64,000 nt of DNA from Echinometra lucunter (GCA_029962745.1 CM057154.1:2831416-2895415); one strand, 5' to 3'. Shown: positions 10,206 through 22,709, counted from the stretch's first letter. Translations and numbers: made by a program. Notes: generated by a model not told the origin, from the sequence alone.

Positions 10206-12424
10206 AGATGCTGTTGAAGATTACTAATAACTTAATGTCTAGTTAAGAAAGATAAGAAAGCTATAAAAATGTCTAGCTAAGAAAGTATATTCTTAATAGT
10301 ATAGTAGACCTGCGGCTTACACGTCCTATCCGGAGGAAAGGACGTTGGAGGTATGAATTGTTGCATTTCTGAAAGGCATTCTGCGCGTTCGTAAACGCAG
10401 ATCTAAAGTGCACAACCCCTCGCATCCCTCTTGATCATATAAAGAAGATGTCGTATTCATTCAGTATGATGCTACGTCAAGCGATCATTATTCACTCAAA
10501 GAAAAACAAACGTTTGCTGTCATTTAGTATCACTAAAATATTGTGGAATTCCGGGCGGGCATTGTTGTCTCATGATTAAACTTCTTTTTAATTTTTTTTT
10601 TTAGTCTTCAGTAGAGCAAATTTACTTACACTTTTTTCAATTAAGTCAGGGTTAGCTCTATGACGCGTATAGGAAGACAGTGCATGCATGCGTCATTAAA
10701 AACAAATATTTGTATGATAGAACGCTCTCGAAGATGGGGACAAAAAGAAAGACACAGTTTCTTACATTTCACCTGCCAACAGCCTGAAGGGTTTTTAATT
10801 TGTATTCATCAACACTGAGGTACGTCCTTGAGTATTTATTGGAGGTCCACAATAATATTACAGGGTGTCTTCAAAAATGATAGTGAAATAAGAAAACTCA
10901 AGTTTACCGTTGAATTATTCAAATATTACAAATCAATTTTGGGTTAATGTAAACATCACCAAAAAGTACTTTTTAAACTTTGATTTGACATAAACGATAA
11001 AACAGGATGAGTATAAACCACGCGATCCATGCGACATAATGTAATAACTGCTTCATCATGATTCCAGCAAGATACGTAATGATTTAGGACTGTTCATTAT
11101 AAATACACATCTCATTAAAAACCTTCAGATCTCATTTTGTATAAGACACATTTTGACAATGTGGAAATAAGGCAGCTGAACAAATGCCAATGTGCTTTAT
11201 GATGTGCCTGCTCAGTTATGCGTTATCCTTCCAGCATTTTGTCTTAGGGAATATTGAAACTTGAGCTTTTAGATGATGTGGTGTTTGTTTTTTTTAAATA
11301 ATTAATAATCACAAATTGTTTCTTATCTTTCAAAGAACATAGAAAAGCAAATATAGTACTGATCCATTTATTTTTAGACAGTTGGGTTTCTAACACTGCT
11401 ACTTCAGGCTTCGTCCTGGCTACCTGAAATCGATGATGTGAATTAATCAGTTATTCTGTTTGGTGTAAAAAAAAAAAAAAAAGAACAATTGAGATTTTTA
11501 ATGATGTGTACTTAAATGAAGTATGATTTGTAATTTGTGAGAAAATTACCCATAAACTTTGCTTTCCTTTCTTCATGGACACCCTTCATAATACTTTCTC
11601 ATTAGATTAGAAGTTACGCTCTTCCCATATATTTGTCTCCCTCTGCTTACCCACCCCCCCTCTCTTTCTCTCCATCTCTCTCTTTCTCTGTCTCTCTCTC
11701 TAACTCACACGCACAGACACACATACGCACGCACACGCGCCCGCACACACACCCATAAACACTCTCACACACACACAAAAAAAAATCCTTGCGTGGCATT
11801 CATCGGTCTGTTTCTGTCGCTCTTTCCGTTCAATCGTTTCTTTATAATTGTTTTCCCCATAATACTTTCAGAGGGGTACGTATTTTTAAAAAATGAAGGG
11901 GGTAATTTTAGAGAGTTGATAAGAGTGAGAGATAGAGAGGAAGAGGGTGAGGGAGGGGGTAACCTCAAACTACTCTCACACCAGGAGCCAATCTGCCCTT
12001 CTTTTCTTAGCCGGTTCAGAATCGTTCCCTCTTCAAATCAATTTATCTGCAGTCCTGGGGAGGCACAAAGAGAATCTTCCGAGTACTCTATTACTCTCTA
12101 CGGTACGTCTGAGATACGTCTAAGTGAGAAGAAAATTATTCATCATAAGTCGTAAATTCTCGCTAAGAAGAGGAAGAAGAAAGACAACCAATCTCGCAAA
12201 TGTTCGATCAACATTCACGCTGTTCACGGCTGTCACCTCCTAGGGACACACTCCCGCTGGTTTTCTTAAACATTCTAAGGCTCAAGTTACATACCTAAAA
12301 TAAACAAGATTCGATCTTTTTCTGATCCCACTGTTTACTTATGTATCTCCCTGCGACATTTTTTCTGGACCCGTCTGGCCAGAGATGAAATTGAATATTT
12401 AAAGGGAATCAAGTGATAGGCCTA
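10206..12424. other. No supported gene; CT and CA repeats
   Basis: AT-rich sequence containing a CT-rich then CA-rich tract at about 11640-11780. The frame at 11793-12155 (+) has no recognisable domain and starts in this repeat margin. No RNA gene is seen. Confidence 0.45.
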
Positions 12425-12649
12425 CACTCTAAAAAAAAAAAAAAAGGAATGGTAATAATAAACAATGTGTTAGTGAATATGTGTCCGACCCAAAAATTTT
12501 TCAAAATCAACCAAACTTTTGGTACATTTTAACCAATAATTTGGTAATATTGACCATCATATTGGTCAATCTTTACCAATATTTTTGGTCAGAGACAAGT
12601 CATATTAACCAAAGTATTGGTCATTTTGACCAATACTTTTTTTAGAGTG
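12425..12649. mobile_element. MITE with CACTCTAAAAA ends and TA duplication
   Basis: Begins CACTCTAAAAAAA and ends TTTTTTTAGAGTG, with TA directly outside both ends (12423-12424 and 12650-12651). That is the duplication of Tc1/mariner-type insertion. The right half contains several copies of a motif like ACCAATATTTTTGGTC in both orientations. No coding capacity. Confidence 0.65.
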
Positions 12650-12969
12650 TAGATACAAGTGTGCTATATAATTCGCATCTTTCTACGTTTGCTATCGAAC
12701 AGATAGCCAGGTCCACCATTGGATGTCTTATTTCACTTTATTAACATCGAATTGAAAAAAAGGTTAACTCTATGCCTGCATTTGGACTGTTTTCACATCA
12801 AGAAACCAAACTCTTCTCGTCAAGCAATGAACTTCAATTGTCTTCCATTGCAGTATGAAATATTAAGAAGTGCTTTAACCGGCCACGTTCCCTTATCTCT
12901 AGAAAAGGTCTGTTCAAATAGAATAACAGCATGGACGTGCTCTCAATGTAAATGCACGAATAATACATG

Positions 12970-13275
12970 AAATAGTTGAATGTCTTCTATGGACGCTCAC
13001 CAGGAGTTCGATATGAAATCCAGGTAAGAAATAGGTTAATCCTTGTGGGGACGCAACCCCCATGAGAACGTCGAATCTTTGATGTTCTCAAGAAGTCAAT
13101 GTGCGAACACTGAATGAATTGGATAAACTGCTGTATAGACCGCTCTAAGAGTTCTAAATGAAATAGTTTAATCTCTGTATGGACGCACTCCTAGGGTCAG
13201 TATACGAACATTGAATGAAGTATAATCTGTGTATGCACGTGCTTTGAGAGTCGATGCACGAGTATTAAACAAGAA
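12970..13275. repeat. Degenerate tandem repeat
   Basis: Variants of TGTATGGACGCACTC, followed some 25 bases later by a CGAACATTGAATG-like block, recur about five times at roughly 55-70 bp intervals. The copies are strongly diverged, so unit length and copy number are estimates by eye. Confidence 0.4.
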
Positions 13276-13570
13276 TAGTTTTGCAGAGGTGTGTCGAACT
13301 TATCGCTTACTCGGTTTGTAATTCTTTTCCTTCTAACTCGATTTGAAATCTTAGAAAGAAGTGAGTACGGGAGCTGACATTTCTTGAAGTCATGACTTTG
13401 AGAAGAAACATGATTTGGTAACTCTATCATCCGAAGGTGAATGTGTTTGTGACAGGAGCTATTTTGTTTCCAGGGTATTTCAGGACATTGCGGATTCTAC
13501 CAAGGATTTTAAGGGGACCAAACATGAAAAAATCTTTGCTCCAATGTTTTTGGTTCCATGCCTTACCATA

Positions 13571-13746
13571 CAGTGGAAACTCGGTATCAAGAGATCTGAA
13601 ATAACAATATTCCTGATATAACAAGGTAATAATTCGGTCCCAGCTCTTTATATTCCTTTGTTTTTTAACCCTGATATAACGAGATTCCTGCTATAACAAG
13701 GTAATTTTGATGGTCCCAAGGACCTCGTTATACTGAGTTTCCACTG
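13571..13746. mobile_element. Pogo/Tigger-like MITE
   Basis: Begins CAGTGGAAACTCGGTAT and ends ATACTGAGTTTCCACTG, flanked by TA on both sides (13569-13570 and 13747-13748). These ends and the GATATAACAAGG-type inner repeats match the pogo/Tigger group of Tc1/mariner elements. At 176 bp it is a non-autonomous copy. Confidence 0.75.
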
Positions 13747-13749
13747 TAT

Positions 13750-14244
13750 AATCATCATTATCATTTTATTATTATTATTATTATCATCATCATCATCATC
13801 ATCATCATAAATATACAAGAACATATTGAATAACTCTGAAAAAAATATAGTTTAGCAACAGGATGGCCGTCATGAATAACACCTTTTGCCAGACCAATCT
13901 AACCTTTTGTGTGATCTGTTTTTAAAAATTCTGACATGACATAGTTTTACACTTTTTAAAAATCAAAATGATCATCCTATCAAGTGTGACATAACTCTCC
14001 GTTCTGCAGATTAAGAAGTTACTGTGACTATTTACTATAGTTACCATGGCTTCTGTTAGTCTGGCGGTAGTCCACGTACAGTCTTATCGTGGAATTTCTC
14101 ACTCTGTGTAATGAAATGATTTACTAAAATAGCAACATGTCTTATGCTATTCTGCATTTTGAAAATCATCTTAAGTAGCATCATCAAGAGATTTTCCTGG
14201 ATTTGTGGGATTTTCGTTCTTTCCTAGCAGTTACATGACGATGT
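13750..14244. other. No supported gene
   Basis: Starts with an ATT/ATC microsatellite (about 13752-13808). The rest is AT-rich and unassigned. Confidence 0.45.
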
Positions 14245-14804
14245 GAGAATGGAACCCTGGAGAAATATCCATTTCAATGAAAAGAGGGGATAGAGAGAAG
14301 CAATCTTTTTTTTTTTTTTTTTTAAAGTTCCATCAAAATCAGTTACGAAATGAGAGTTATGAAAGTTTGAAACGTCGCAATTAACTTTCTATGGCGATCC
14401 TCAAATTGGCAATGCTGCTTCAAAATGACTGGTTTAGAAGGACAACTTTCAATATGTTTAGTACACAAAATTTCATACTTTCTCCATTATCTCTAAAGAT
14501 GCTGCTTGTCTCCTTAGCTCAAGATGTATCATGGGAAACTTTTTTTGACACAGCATATGCTGAGTTCACAAAGATACAAGCAGCATCTTTAGAGATAATG
14601 AAGAAAATATGAAATTTTGTGTACAAAATGTATTGAGAGTTGTCCTTTTGAAGTAACATTGCCAATTTGAGGATCGCTATAGAAAGTAAATTGAGACTTT
14701 TCAAACTTTATCATTTCGTAACCGTTTTTAATGTAATTTTGAAAATAGCTTTTCTCTATTCTCTCTTTTTATTAAAATGGATATTTCCCCAGGGTTTCAT
14801 TCTC
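14245..14804. mobile_element. 560-bp full-length foldback element
   Basis: GAGAATGGAACCCTGG at the left end is mirrored by CCAGGGTTTCATTCTC at the right, and similarity continues inward for about 250 bp per arm. For example, TTTCTATGGCGATCCTCAA pairs with TTGAGGATCGCTATAGAAA. Only a short centre is unpaired. The two open frames at 14391-14704 are mirror images of each other for this reason. A half copy of the same family lies at 1960-2250. A poly-T run interrupts the left arm. Confidence 0.75.
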
Positions 14805-15099
14805 TTTTAAATAAGCTTTGAGATGTTTCATATCTCAGTGGATGCCTTTTGTTTATGAATCACAGTAATAATTCCTACCCTCTCGGCAAACATACCCAAA
14901 AGTATATGTTTGAAAAGGACAAGCAATCATTTATAATCTCTTACAAAATCTCCTTCAGTCTAGGAGGCTCTCAATATTTTTCAAGGTAAGAATAAAGATC
15001 ATCGTTTGAAGACAGAAAAATATTCTCTTAGTGTAATTTCACCCACTCCATTCAGTGGCTGTCAATGAACTGATGAATTCCCTTTTTTATCATGCCACA

Positions 15100-15190
15100 T
15101 ACAATATGCAAGAATTGCGGGGTTCGATCCCCAGCACGGCACTTGATATGCCCTTAAACAAGGCATTTATCTACATTGCTTTTTTATCGT
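15100..15190 (+). repeat. tRNA-derived SINE fragment
   Basis: A B box GGTTCGATCCC (15121-15131) is followed by AGCACGGCACTTGATATGCC and CTTAAACAAGGCATTTAT. This is the usual sequence downstream of the tRNA head in many tRNA-derived SINEs (CCTTgaGCAAGGCa-type block). The A box and 3' tail are not clear. Confidence 0.5.
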
Positions 15191-15299
15191 AAATTAAATA
15201 AATCATCATGCTACAGGCATATTGATACCAACGTGCATGTGTGTTTCTTAAAAAAAACAAAAACACACAAAATATGGAACCCGCTCTCATCCCAGTCCC

Positions 15300-15330
<31 letters not shown>

Positions 15331-16659
15331 CTTTTCACCCCCTCATGGTGTCTTACTTTCTCCATGTATTTCTTATGTGTGTATACTTTCTAGCACTATC
15401 CCTTCTTTGCCTCTCCCTCTTTCTCCCCTTTCTTACTTAAACTAAAATCCGCCACTTTTGATGTCACAACAATGTAACACAACAGTGTTATACATCTCGA
15501 TTGAGGGTCTTTTTTTGTTTGTGTTTTGTTTGTTTTTGTTTTTGTTTTTGTTACTGGTTGACTTCTTTTTTTTTTTTTTTTTTCCTTTTTTTTCCATTCT
15601 AGAACATGCCCCGCTGGAATAGTCAATGGTAGATGGGAACAATAACTGTCGAAATTCCGTAAAAACGAGTTGTTACATTTAAATAACAGTAACCATCACA
15701 ACCACAACAAACTACAAATAAACATATTTTTTTCTTTTGTATGCACTGATCCATGTGTACTCTACATGTAATAATAATTTCAAGTTATTTATTGAGCTAT
15801 ATTTACAACACTTTACTTCAATTCAATTCACTTTCATTAGTCATCCAACTTATGAAAAGATACCGTCAACAAAGTACGGCTTGCACAATCTGACAATAGG
15901 AAACTTCTATACTCGCAAGCTTCCATTTACAAGGAGACTTTAAAAGAAGAACCTGTCGGCACACGGACCCACGGCCTTCATTATCTCCTGTCAAAATGTT
16001 CTCCCGGCCACTAGAGTACACAATTTATTTGGAAAGAGTCTTAATCAATCTACTATGATTTAAGTATTCTGATCAAATTCGCTCGATTTCGAGGAAAAGG
16101 ATGAAAAGAAACCTGCGGAATATTGAGGGAGGGATTATTTATAAGAAAGCAGGTGAATCCAAGTTTGCCGTCGTAACTTCGCAACCCCCAGCATTGCTGA
16201 AGAAGACAGCGTCCAACTATGTAAAGGACATTTTGTGGTTAAAGTGAACTTGCATGATTAACAATAATCACAGCCTATCGCAATATTTCGAACTGTACAA
16301 TAAAATGCTCGATGACATTAATTAGAAGATGTTCTTAAAGCCTCTTGGCCATAGGATGACGGGAGTCAGAAAAAGTGATATCAGATTTATTTTTATTTTA
16401 TTGTGTAAGCCTCTATTAAATACACAGATCTTTGTCATCTGCCTGAGTGACATATCCCTTCATACTATAAATTTGGCTCCTATAACCAAGATCCTACACA
16501 CACCAAATTAAAAAAAGAAAGAATTAAAATACAAAACAAGATCAAACAAACTATAGTTATGATATAATGATATTATGTAGGTAATGATATTCAAGTATTA
16601 CGTTTTGTTTTGTAAAAATCTTAATCGCACGACTTGCGATGATTCTTCTGTAAATGTAA
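15191..16659. other. No supported gene; CT and poly-T tracts
   Basis: Contains a C/CT run at about 15298-15330 and a T-rich stretch at 15510-15595. The short frames over them are low complexity. The remainder is unassigned. Confidence 0.45.
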
Positions 16660-17291
16660 AGGCCGTATCTCATCAACGGAGAATCGCCGCGGCGTCTCCA
16701 TTTTTTCGTTGCAAATAAATTTTGTCTCCAAGACGCCTCCGCAACAAAATATTGTTTGCACTCTCACCAAGGCGCAACTTCTAGGAGACTAAACGGAGAC
16801 GTCTCCAAGCCAGGTGTCAATCACTTTGCTTGGAATTCGCGGAGACGTCTCCTCTGTCGCGGCGAAGTCTCTGAGACGTCTCCTATAGTTGCAGCAAAGT
16901 TTCCGCGACCTCGCAGAAACAAATAATCTCTGCAACTGATGGAGACGTCTCCGAGACATCTCCGAGACCTCGCGGAGACTGGAAAAAGTCTCCCAAAAAA
17001 TCGAACATGTTCGAATTTCTTGCTATAGTTGCAGCAAAGTTTCCGCGACCTCGCAGAAACAAATAATCTCTGCAACTGATGGAGACGTCTCCGAGACATC
17101 TCCGAGACCTCGCGGAGACTGAAAAAAGGCTCCCAAAAAATCGAACATGTTCGAATTTCTTGCGACTCCTCGGGGACTCCATAATTTTCAGGAGACTTCT
17201 CGGAGACGTCGCGGAGACGTCTCTGCAACTAGCAAAATCTGGAGTCGCAAACTAGTCGCGAACTAGTTTCAAGCCCAGTGAGATACCCCCT
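16660..17291. mobile_element. Harbinger-like element with TAA duplication
   Basis: The left end AGGCCGTATCTCA and right end TGAGATACCCCCT are inverted. TAA lies outside both ends (16657-16659 and 17292-17294), the TWA duplication of PIF/Harbinger transposons. The interior is dominated by GGAGACGTCTCC-type self-complementary blocks and contains a 140-bp tandem duplication. The minus-strand frames 16821-17228 are read through these repeats and are not genes. Confidence 0.7.
16883..17162. repeat. Two tandem 140-bp units inside the Harbinger-like element
   Basis: The unit starting CTATAGTTGCAGCAAAG occurs at 16883-17022 and again at 17023-17162, almost identical apart from a few substitutions in the GGAAAAAGTCTCCC segment. 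The near-identity implies a recent local duplication within the transposon copy. Confidence 0.85.
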
Positions 17292-17294
17292 TAA

Positions 17295-18198
17295 GGATTA
17301 TTCAAGGCATTCTTGGGCAGCAATCTTTACTTTCAAAAAGGTATTATATTTATACTTAGCTCCGTCTGGTCAGCAGCGAAGATTTTTTTTTTTTAAATTT
17401 TTTATTAGCAATCCCATGCACCATCATAGGTGCGAGTTAAGTAGGTCTATTTGGCTACAAAATCATCCTTCATGCCTTGAAATGTTTAAATGCAGGTGTG
17501 TAAAGTGATCAGGTATTTCTGATTACCTGAGAATTCTACTGGGTTCAAACATCTTGCCCCGTGCGAGGTATACCCTAGAAACACATACTCGCAGTCCCGC
17601 GGTTGAAGTTGTTTGGGTGAACTAAAGTGGGTCACATTAAAGTATCAATTACGCATGTTGCCAAATGATACGGCAAAGAGACCATGTTCGTGCGGTGAAT
17701 ACCTTATAACATGAAGGAAAACGGAGTATTCGTGCTTCTCTTGATCATAGATCATTTTCATAATGTTGAAACTTGTTTTTCAATAACAAGAACGAGACAT
17801 TTCAGTTAGACCGTTAATGCAATTTTCACGCTCAGGACGACGGAGGAGAGAATTAAGTGATCAGACAAATTGTAATTTGCGAGATGTATGTCGGATAATA
17901 TCTAGAAATTTGATAAGTTCGCATTACAGTTTCACTTCAAATTACCTTTCTTTTTCATCTCGGCAAAATGACTTCAACGGAAGCACAACTGCAATGAATC
18001 CGACAAATGGAAACAATGTTCTCGATGTGCGAGAATGATTTATCAAGAGAGGAAAGAACTATGGAGAGAGATATTCGAATCAGAATGTCCGAAATAGTTT
18101 ATTCCCATGAATGTCAGATTGCATTGAATCTCTGTCGCAATAAGACAATAAGATGTTACAGAGAGGATATGAAAAAAAGAGTGGGGAGGGAGAGATAA

Positions 18199-18233
<35 letters not shown>

Positions 18234-19690
18234 TATATATAGAGAGAGAGAGAGGGGGGGGGTGGGAGAGCCGGTAAGTATTGCCGCTGTTTGTTACTTT
18301 AGAACACATTCTCATGAGTTAAGGATTTTGCAAAAGAAAAAGGAAAAGGAAAAATCACAAACAAACAAAAAAAAAGAATCATTACATGAAAAAATAAAGC
18401 TTATTTGTTTTCAAGGATTTCATAGCGTTGTCATATGTGAATTGTCCATGCATTTTTGGAACTTTGGTTATAAATGCAGGTGGCTCCTTTTCTTTTATAG
18501 TTTAAGTAAAATTCTGTAATACTGTCTATCATTATTACCATTATTAAAAGAGCAGTATACACTTGCCGTTGCTACTCCCAGAATCACAAGCCAGTCTCAT
18601 GAAAGCATGAAAAGAATATATGTATATCATGTTCAATTGGCAAAATTAATTTTATCATGTCCTTAAAATGATTTAATAAGTGCATGTCATTCATACCTGA
18701 TCTGTCCATTGTGTTATCAACACTTTAATCGAATGGATCGATTGAATGAATTACATGTAAAATGAAAGCAAAACAAGAGCAAAATTATGGCATAAAAATG
18801 TCAAAACTCCTAGCTTTTAACACAAAAGAAGATTTTTTCCTTCTATAAACAAAATGTCTTATATTCACTTTTTATGAAATCATGTAAAAAAGAGAAGATT
18901 TTAGATAAAGATGTTTTTGTAAAAGGAAAGGGATTTTATAGGGAAGGTGACTTGTAAAAATATCACAGGGATTGTAGCGGGAAATATACCAAGGACAGTC
19001 TGCATGAGAGATGACATGTGGAGGCCGCTCTCCATATTCATTTGATAAATTACTTGTGATTTCTTCCTTAAGATTTCATGCTTGATGGAATATATGGGCA
19101 TTGCAGTTTCCTTTTTGCGTGGCATTTTCAAACAAAGCAGAGAGATTTGTCATACTTTAGGCTCGGTGTATGTGGTAGAATGCTGCCCTGGAATGCTGCA
19201 AAATTGCTTCCTTTATAACGCTTCATTGAAACCATCAGTTAACCCGTAATGGTGAGGCAAGCAGTTTAAGGAATGATCATCTGATTCTGAACATTTTCAT
19301 TGAAATATTCACAGAATGCCACAATTTTGAAATGATTTTAATGAAATAAAAGCAATAATTCATCGAAATCGTCCATTCGCATGACACAAGGAACATTTCA
19401 CTTTATTTCTATGATTATAAGCGTCTATGAAATGCTGACTGATGAATACAAAATACAAGGACATCAGCTTTCTTAGATCAATCTTACTTATTTATTTATT
19501 CATTCATTCATTTATCTATTTATTTGCAGTTTTTATTTAAACAGGGTAACATTGTAAGTTAAAGAATTGCTTAAGATAAAGATTACAAAATTCTCAAAGA
19601 AAGATATGAGCACCCCTGCTCTTGAAATGAGATCTGTTATAAACGTCAAATTAGGAATGGATATTTGTAGCACTTAAGGCTGATAGACTC
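17295..19690. other. No supported gene; GATA microsatellite
   Basis: Contains a GATA-type repeat with GA and G runs at about 18195-18262. Other sequence is AT-rich. None of the short frames shows a recognisable domain. Confidence 0.45.
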
Positions 19691-19694
19691 CCTG

Positions 19695-19925
19695 CAGTAT
19701 AGTGGTGGTGTTGGTGATGGCGTTGGTGGTAGTGGTGGTGGTGTTGGAGATGGTGTTGGTATTGGTGTTGGTGGTGGTGTTGTTGGTGGTGGTGGTGGAG
19801 ATGGTGTTGGTGTTGGTGGTGTTGGTGGTGATGGTGAGTGGTGGTGATGGAGATGGTGGTGGTAGTGCTGTTGATGATGGTGTTGGTGGTAGTGTTGGTG
19901 GTACAGTTGGTGTAGGGGGTAACGG
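19695..19925. repeat. GGT/GTT-rich microsatellite
   Basis: Imperfect GGTGGTGTTGGTGATGG-type repeat. It produces Val/Gly-rich frames on one strand and His/Pro-rich frames on the other, none of which are genes. Confidence 0.9.
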
Positions 19926-20592
19926 CAGAAGCGTCTAAATACCACTCACACCTATCAACGAAGCAATATCTCGAACATTTACACATTAAGAAATCAACCT
20001 AAGTTTATTATGCTTGTATAATAGCTTCTGTTTACATAAAGCCAAACCTTGAAGCCAGATCGTCTTCTGGCAGGTATGAGACCTTAAAGCACAGATTTCA
20101 ACGATTCTTTCTTTCAAGCGCTTTCCAAGCACGCAATCCGCATCCAATGCATGCGGTCTAAGATGGTTAACAAGGCCGCATTTCACAGAAACCTCTAATG
20201 ATCGTCGCCCTGCATATCGATTAAGTTATTTTCATCAAGGTATCTTAGCTACACGAGATGCGTGAAACGGATACTCGAACAACCGAAGAGGATATTATCT
20301 GTTAATTATATTGTCATGTGCTTTTAGGGAGAGAACCGTGTCCTCAATTCTTTTCACTCCTTAGTGAAAATCATCCATTGGGAACAAGTACTGTAGCTGA
20401 CCATGTTATAAGACAGGGGCGTGTGTTAGATTACTGTAATGCTCCAGGGAAGGAACTCATTGGAAATGGTTTGCTAGAATCGACAGAACAAATTTCAATT
20501 ATACATTGACTTTGTGTTATACTTGTACTTGCTCTCTATGTCGCTATGAAAATCTGCATCGCACAGGCGCACGCTCGTACTTACCCTCACCC
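19926..20592. other. No supported gene
   Basis: Unassigned sequence before the minisatellite. The frame 20318-20509 (+) has no recognisable domain. Confidence 0.4.
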
Positions 20593-21138
20593 TCAACTTT
20601 GTCTGCACCCACACTGCCAACGCACAAACACTCCTCAACTTTGTCTGCACCCACACTGCCAACGCACAAACACTCCTCAACTTTGTCTGCACCCACACTG
20701 CCAACGCACAAACACTCCTCAACTTTGTCTGCACCCACACTGCCAACGCACAAACACACCTCAACTTCGTCTGCACCCACACTGCCAACGCACAAACACT
20801 CCTCAACTTTGTCTGCACCCACACTGCCAACGCACAAACACTCCTCAACTTTGTCTGCACCCACACTGCCAACCCACAAACACTCCTCAACTTGTCTGCA
20901 CTCACACTGCCAACGCACAAACACTCCTCAACTTTGTCTGCACCCACATTGCCAACGCACAAACACTCCTCAACTTTGTCTTCACGCACATTGCCAACGC
21001 GCACAAACACTCCTCAACTTTGTCTGCACGCACACTGCCAACGCACAAACACTCCTCAACTTTGTCTGCACCCACACTGCCAACGCACAAACACTCCTCA
21101 ACTTTGCACCCACATTGTCAACGCACAAATACTCCTCA
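20593..21138. repeat. 42-bp minisatellite, about 13 units
   Basis: The unit starts CAACTTTGTCTGCACCC, continues ACACTGCCAACGCACAAA and ends CACTCCT. It repeats about 13 times with few substitutions. Small length changes occur near 20890, 20995 and 21105. Because 42 is divisible by three, long frames stay open on both strands (14-residue peptide repeats such as PTLPTHKHSSTLSA). Frame switches at the length changes and the lack of gene signals argue against a protein. Confidence 0.9.
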
Positions 21139-21795
21139 TATAATTATAGGCACACTAACATACAGCTCACGCACTTTGTCTTGTCTCTTACATGTTTTCA
21201 AGTTAGATTATGCTCCTATATGTGACGAAAAAAATTTGCATCATATTTTCACTGCTTGGATATTCAACTTTTTAAATTCTTCAGCTTGAATGATTTATTG
21301 TAATAATTTAAATAAGAGGTAAAGGTTTTCGAACATCTCAGTGTTAGTTTCTGAGCGAAGTAAAAAAAAAAATCATATTCTACTAAATAGCGCTTCACAT
21401 TGTAATTACAGCTGTACTGAGTGGCGAATAAATTTGATTATCCCGCAAACTATATCTCGTAATTGATTTCTCCCGAGTCTAACACCTCCAGCAAAAATAT
21501 GAAGAAAACAATGAATATGCAGAGCAAATGTCGTCCTCGAATTATACTCTGAGGCCTACTATACGGATTGCATTACTTTGAATTACTGTCCATTCGGTTC
21601 TTTTTTTAAGAGTACACCTTTCGCTAGGGTCAGTTATTGAAAGTTGTAATAGGCCAAATGAAGTTGGTTGTCCATTTCCTACTTAAGATTCACTTCATAA
21701 GTTACCAAGAATACTACATCCCAGCTATCCAAACCGATACCATTTATAAAATAGCCAACAAATCATGTACAAAATTTAAACAAGTATTCCTTTAG
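21139..21795. other. No supported gene
   Basis: AT-rich, unassigned. Confidence 0.4.
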
Positions 21796-21990
21796 AATGT
21801 GCCATGAGGGGGCATTTATTTTTATCCAATTTGAGTGAAATCCTGCCCATTTTAAAGTAATTATTATTTATTTTTACCCTAACTCGACAAAACCCTTCCT
21901 ACATTTGGTAAAAACATTGCCCAAAATTTGTTGGATATAATAATTACCCTCGTGCTGGGTAAAATTTTACCCAACATTTCTTACAGTGCA
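21796..21990. repeat. Dispersed repeat, copy A (TTTTACCCAACATT-ended)
   Basis: Shares with 26863-27109 the ordered blocks AATGTGCCATGAG, CATTT.TTTTTATCCA, TGCCCATT.TAAAGT, CCTCGTGCTGGGTAAAATTT and a terminus ending TTACAGTG. It is non-coding and probably a MITE. The left inverted end is lost in this copy. Confidence 0.6.
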
Positions 21991-22206
21991 GGCGTCCCTT
22001 TTCTCTTTGTCTACTCCTTTTCCCCTCTTTATGACCCATATAATTTGCTTTCTCTTTAGCACATACAATGATGCGTTTGTTGTTGTGGATAATATTATGC
22101 TTATGATTTTTTTCAAACAATAGTCAGTCATTTCCTTAATAAAGCCCCGAGGGCGAAAAATATCTTGCCACGAAGTAATCTCTTAGCTTTTTCTTAGCTT
22201 TTCTCT

Positions 22207-22298
22207 GTTACAACATGTACCAAGAAAAGCTAAGAGATTTTATTTGATGTAACATGTTCAAAGAAAATCTCTTAGCTTTTCTTTGTACATGTTGTAAC
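22207..22298. repeat. 35-bp-arm inverted repeat
   Basis: Arms at 22207-22241 (GTTACAACATGTACCAAG...) and 22264-22298 (...CTTTGTACATGTTGTAAC) are complementary with about one mismatch and enclose a 22-base loop. A shorter third copy of TCTCTTAGCTTTT lies at about 22181. It is a small foldback repeat or hairpin. Confidence 0.7.
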
Positions 22299-22670
22299 AA
22301 AATATGTACCTATGCGAAAGATGGGTGAAACACGTTTAATCTACGTTATACCTCTCCATCATCATAACCAGGGTGACAAATCTATTTCTCTTTCTCTATA
22401 TGCAGAAATATGTATTATGGTCTTCCTTGTCTCTCGATTTTTCAAAACACATATATCGCTGAAGGGCTATGTTTTGGTCATATATTGATGCAAGTTGTAT
22501 CTTCAAGGAAATAAGTCCTTTATGCGAAATGGCTTTATTTAGTAATTGATGGCACTTTCCCTTCGAGCATGCATGTCGAGGGGGAAAATACACTAATGTG
22601 TGGCGGCTACAGATTTCTTAAATGAAGAAGGGGTATAAAATCACGGCAAGAAAATGAGAGATAGATAGAT

Positions 22671-22709
<39 letters not shown>

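Noticed and set aside
11793..12155. 120-residue frame starting after the CA repeat
   Set aside because: No domain or splice context is recognisable, and part of it is GAG/GGA-rich low complexity.
14391..14704. Two similar 60-70 residue proteins on opposite strands
   Set aside because: They are mirror readings of the two arms of a foldback element.
16821..17228. Arg/Ser-rich repetitive protein on the minus strand
   Set aside because: The frame lies wholly inside a Harbinger-like element with a 140-bp tandem duplication and self-complementary blocks.
19646..19986. His/Pro-rich or Val/Gly-rich proteins
   Set aside because: They are low-complexity GGT/GTT microsatellite frames on both strands.
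20593..21138. CRISPR-like array
   Set aside because: The repeats are directly adjacent 42-bp units with no unique spacers, and the sequence is eukaryotic.
20506..21289. Long open frames encoding repetitive Thr/His/Pro-rich and Val/Gly/Cys-rich proteins
   Set aside because: They are readings of the 42-bp minisatellite, which stays open because its period is divisible by three. Frames shift at length changes and overlap on both strands.
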